From an uncultured Bacteroidota bacterium (GTDB lineage Bacteria > Bacteroidota > Bacteroidia > Bacteroidales > VadinHA17): DNA of 41,091 nucleotides. Of this stretch, positions 40,194 to 41,091 are shown piece after piece. The notes beneath the pieces were generated by a model. That model was not told the origin of the DNA and searched no databases. It saw nothing but the letters and a program-made list of their open reading frames with translations. The translations under genes were made by a program, and so were the position numbers. Numbering within the stretch: the first letter of the stretch is position 1; each line of letters starts with the position of its first letter. The stretch spans positions 1 to 41,091 of the forward strand of contig CAIMVD010000148.1 in NCBI GenBank assembly GCA_903844815.1. The letters run 5' to 3'.

Positions 40194-41091
40194 TCACACT
40201 AATCTCATATATCCAGGGCCACTTTTTACCTGTTACAAATATCCTTCCTGTTGCCTTATCAAAAGCAATTCCATTAAGTACATCCGTATCGGCGTTCCGT
40301 TGCGAATCAGGGAGAATCCCTTTCAGATCGATATACGAAAGAACTTTCCCGCTGACAGGGTCTATTCTCATTATAAGATCTGTCATCCATACATTTGCCC
40401 AGATCTCACCATTGATATATTCCAGTTCATTCAACTGGTCGATTTTCTTCTTATTATCGTACACCTCAATTTTGTGAACTGCCGTAAAATTTTCCGGCTC
40501 ATAGAAAGTGATAATATTTGAGCCATCGCTCATGGCTATCTCATCATCAATAGTTGTCAGACCCCATCCTTGTGTTTGGTAATAGATCTTTTTTATAAGC
40601 TTGAAAGAGGCTTTGTCATATACAAATCCCACTTTTTCTTCCCAGGTAACCTGGTAAATCCGGTCCTTGTAAAGGGCAATGCCTTCTCCGAAAAGTGAAG
40701 CATCAAGATTTTGCTGGCGGATTACCTTACCCGTGGCAATTTCCACTTCCCTGAGGCTTGAGGTTCCTTTTTGTCCCGTGCCCTCAAACAATTTGCCTCC
40801 ATCATATACAAGACCCTGGGTAAATGCTTCACTGTCGTGAGGAAATGAATGAATCACTTTAAATCCATATTTCTGAGGGATAACATCGGAAAAGAATATA
40901 AGGAACCTTGTTATTGTATTTTGCTGCTTACCCTCCCCGAAAGCTGTTATTTTCAGCGACTTTCTTCCAGTGGTAACAGTTAATACTCCATTAATGGAAT
41001 ATTCCCACGGAGCTGATTTTATTGTTGTTATATGCTTGCCATCAAAATATATCCGAACTGAGTCAGGCAGTTTTTCCTTGTTTGACGGCTC
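40186..41091 (-). CDS. Glutaminyl-peptide cyclotransferase (5' end outside window)
   Basis: The minus-strand frame is open from the window edge (41091) to TAA at 40186, giving about 300 residues without the N-terminus. The ATG at 40857 is internal: the upstream sequence VIPQKYGFKV leads straight into VIHSFPHDSEAFTQGLVYDG, the usual opening of the family. The rest has KLFEGTGQKGTSSLREVEI, WGLTTIDDEIAMSDGS, LNELEYINGEIWANVW and LNGIAFDKATGRIFVTGKKWPWIYE, a five-bladed propeller that turns N-terminal glutamine into pyroglutamate. About 70 residues before it form an extra N-terminal domain (PWEYSI, VTTGRKSLKITAFGEGK) that looks like a beta-sandwich. It is probably exported; the signal lies beyond the edge. 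Confidence 0.88.
   Translation of the reverse strand, partial: EPSNKEKLPDSVRIYFDGKHITTIKSAPWEYSINGVLTVTTGRKSLKITAFGEGKQQNTITRFLIFFSDVIPQKYGFKVIHSFPHDSEAFTQGLVYDGGKLFEGTGQKGTSSLREVEIATGKVIRQQNLDASLFGEGIALYKDRIYQVTWEEKVGFVYDKASFKLIKKIYYQTQGWGLTTIDDEIAMSDGSNIITFYEPENFTAVHKIEVYDNKKKIDQLNELEYINGEIWANVWMTDLIMRIDPVSGKVLSYIDLKGILPDSQRNADTDVLNGIAFDKATGRIFVTGKKWPWIYEISVIK

Overview
The window looks like a chromosomal segment of an uncultured or anaerobic member of the Bacteroidota, most likely Bacteroidales or a relative. The support is the gene families (TonB/PnuT/ThiN thiamine operon, DUF4290-MurA pair, PorT-type beta-barrel, DUF5683, ParAB next to a LysM transglycosylase), Bacteroidota-type promoter boxes (TAnnTTTG, in two cases with a TTG at the right distance upstream), and near absence of Shine-Dalgarno sites. 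A [FeFe]-hydrogenase maturation GTPase (HydF) points to fermentative or hydrogen metabolism. There is no rRNA, tRNA, CRISPR array or intact insertion sequence that I can see.

Layout. 1-2300 is a small variable zone: the tail of an RHS-repeat protein, an antitoxin with a broken ParE-like toxin, and a TetR regulator with an outer-membrane beta-barrel gene and shared candidate operators. 2438-6345 (minus) is a thiamine salvage operon read from a TPP riboswitch: TonB receptor, PnuT transporter, thiamine pyrophosphokinase. 6495-11251 (plus) is a run of small housekeeping or unknown genes (DUF3052-like protein, Ogt, lipoprotein, esterase, membrane protein, acyltransferase, thioesterase, DUF1648). 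11350-18683 holds mostly minus-strand membrane proteins: DedA, CstA and two tandem Kup potassium transporters, plus a broken zeta-type toxin gene. 18840-22961 (plus) holds a CapA-like phosphoesterase, a UreH/TauE-like metal transporter, DUF4290 and MurA. 23171-28790 holds grpE-dnaJ, a NatAB-type ABC exporter and an NtrC-type response regulator. 28894-31980 holds aspartate ammonia-lyase and hydF. 31977-38963 (minus) runs parA, parB, DUF5683, a LysM transglycosylase and an unusual SGNH-MBOAT fusion acyltransferase. The end has a lipid kinase and a truncated glutaminyl cyclase.

Most notable: (i) a single polypeptide joining an SGNH hydrolase-like domain to an MBOAT acyltransferase; (ii) a sigma-54-type promoter with an inverted repeat ahead of grpE, four genes upstream of an NtrC-type regulator that lacks its DNA-binding domain and has an altered GAFTGA loop; (iii) a dispersed palindromic intergenic repeat family whose arms covary; (iv) aspA beside hydF; (v) a MurA with Asp in place of the fosfomycin-target Cys; (vi) two toxin genes each broken by one in-frame TAA; and (vii) a low-complexity repeat inserted in frame inside pnuT. 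I see no complete new defence or mobile system. The fusion acyltransferase and the grpE/regulator circuit are the best candidates for undescribed biology.
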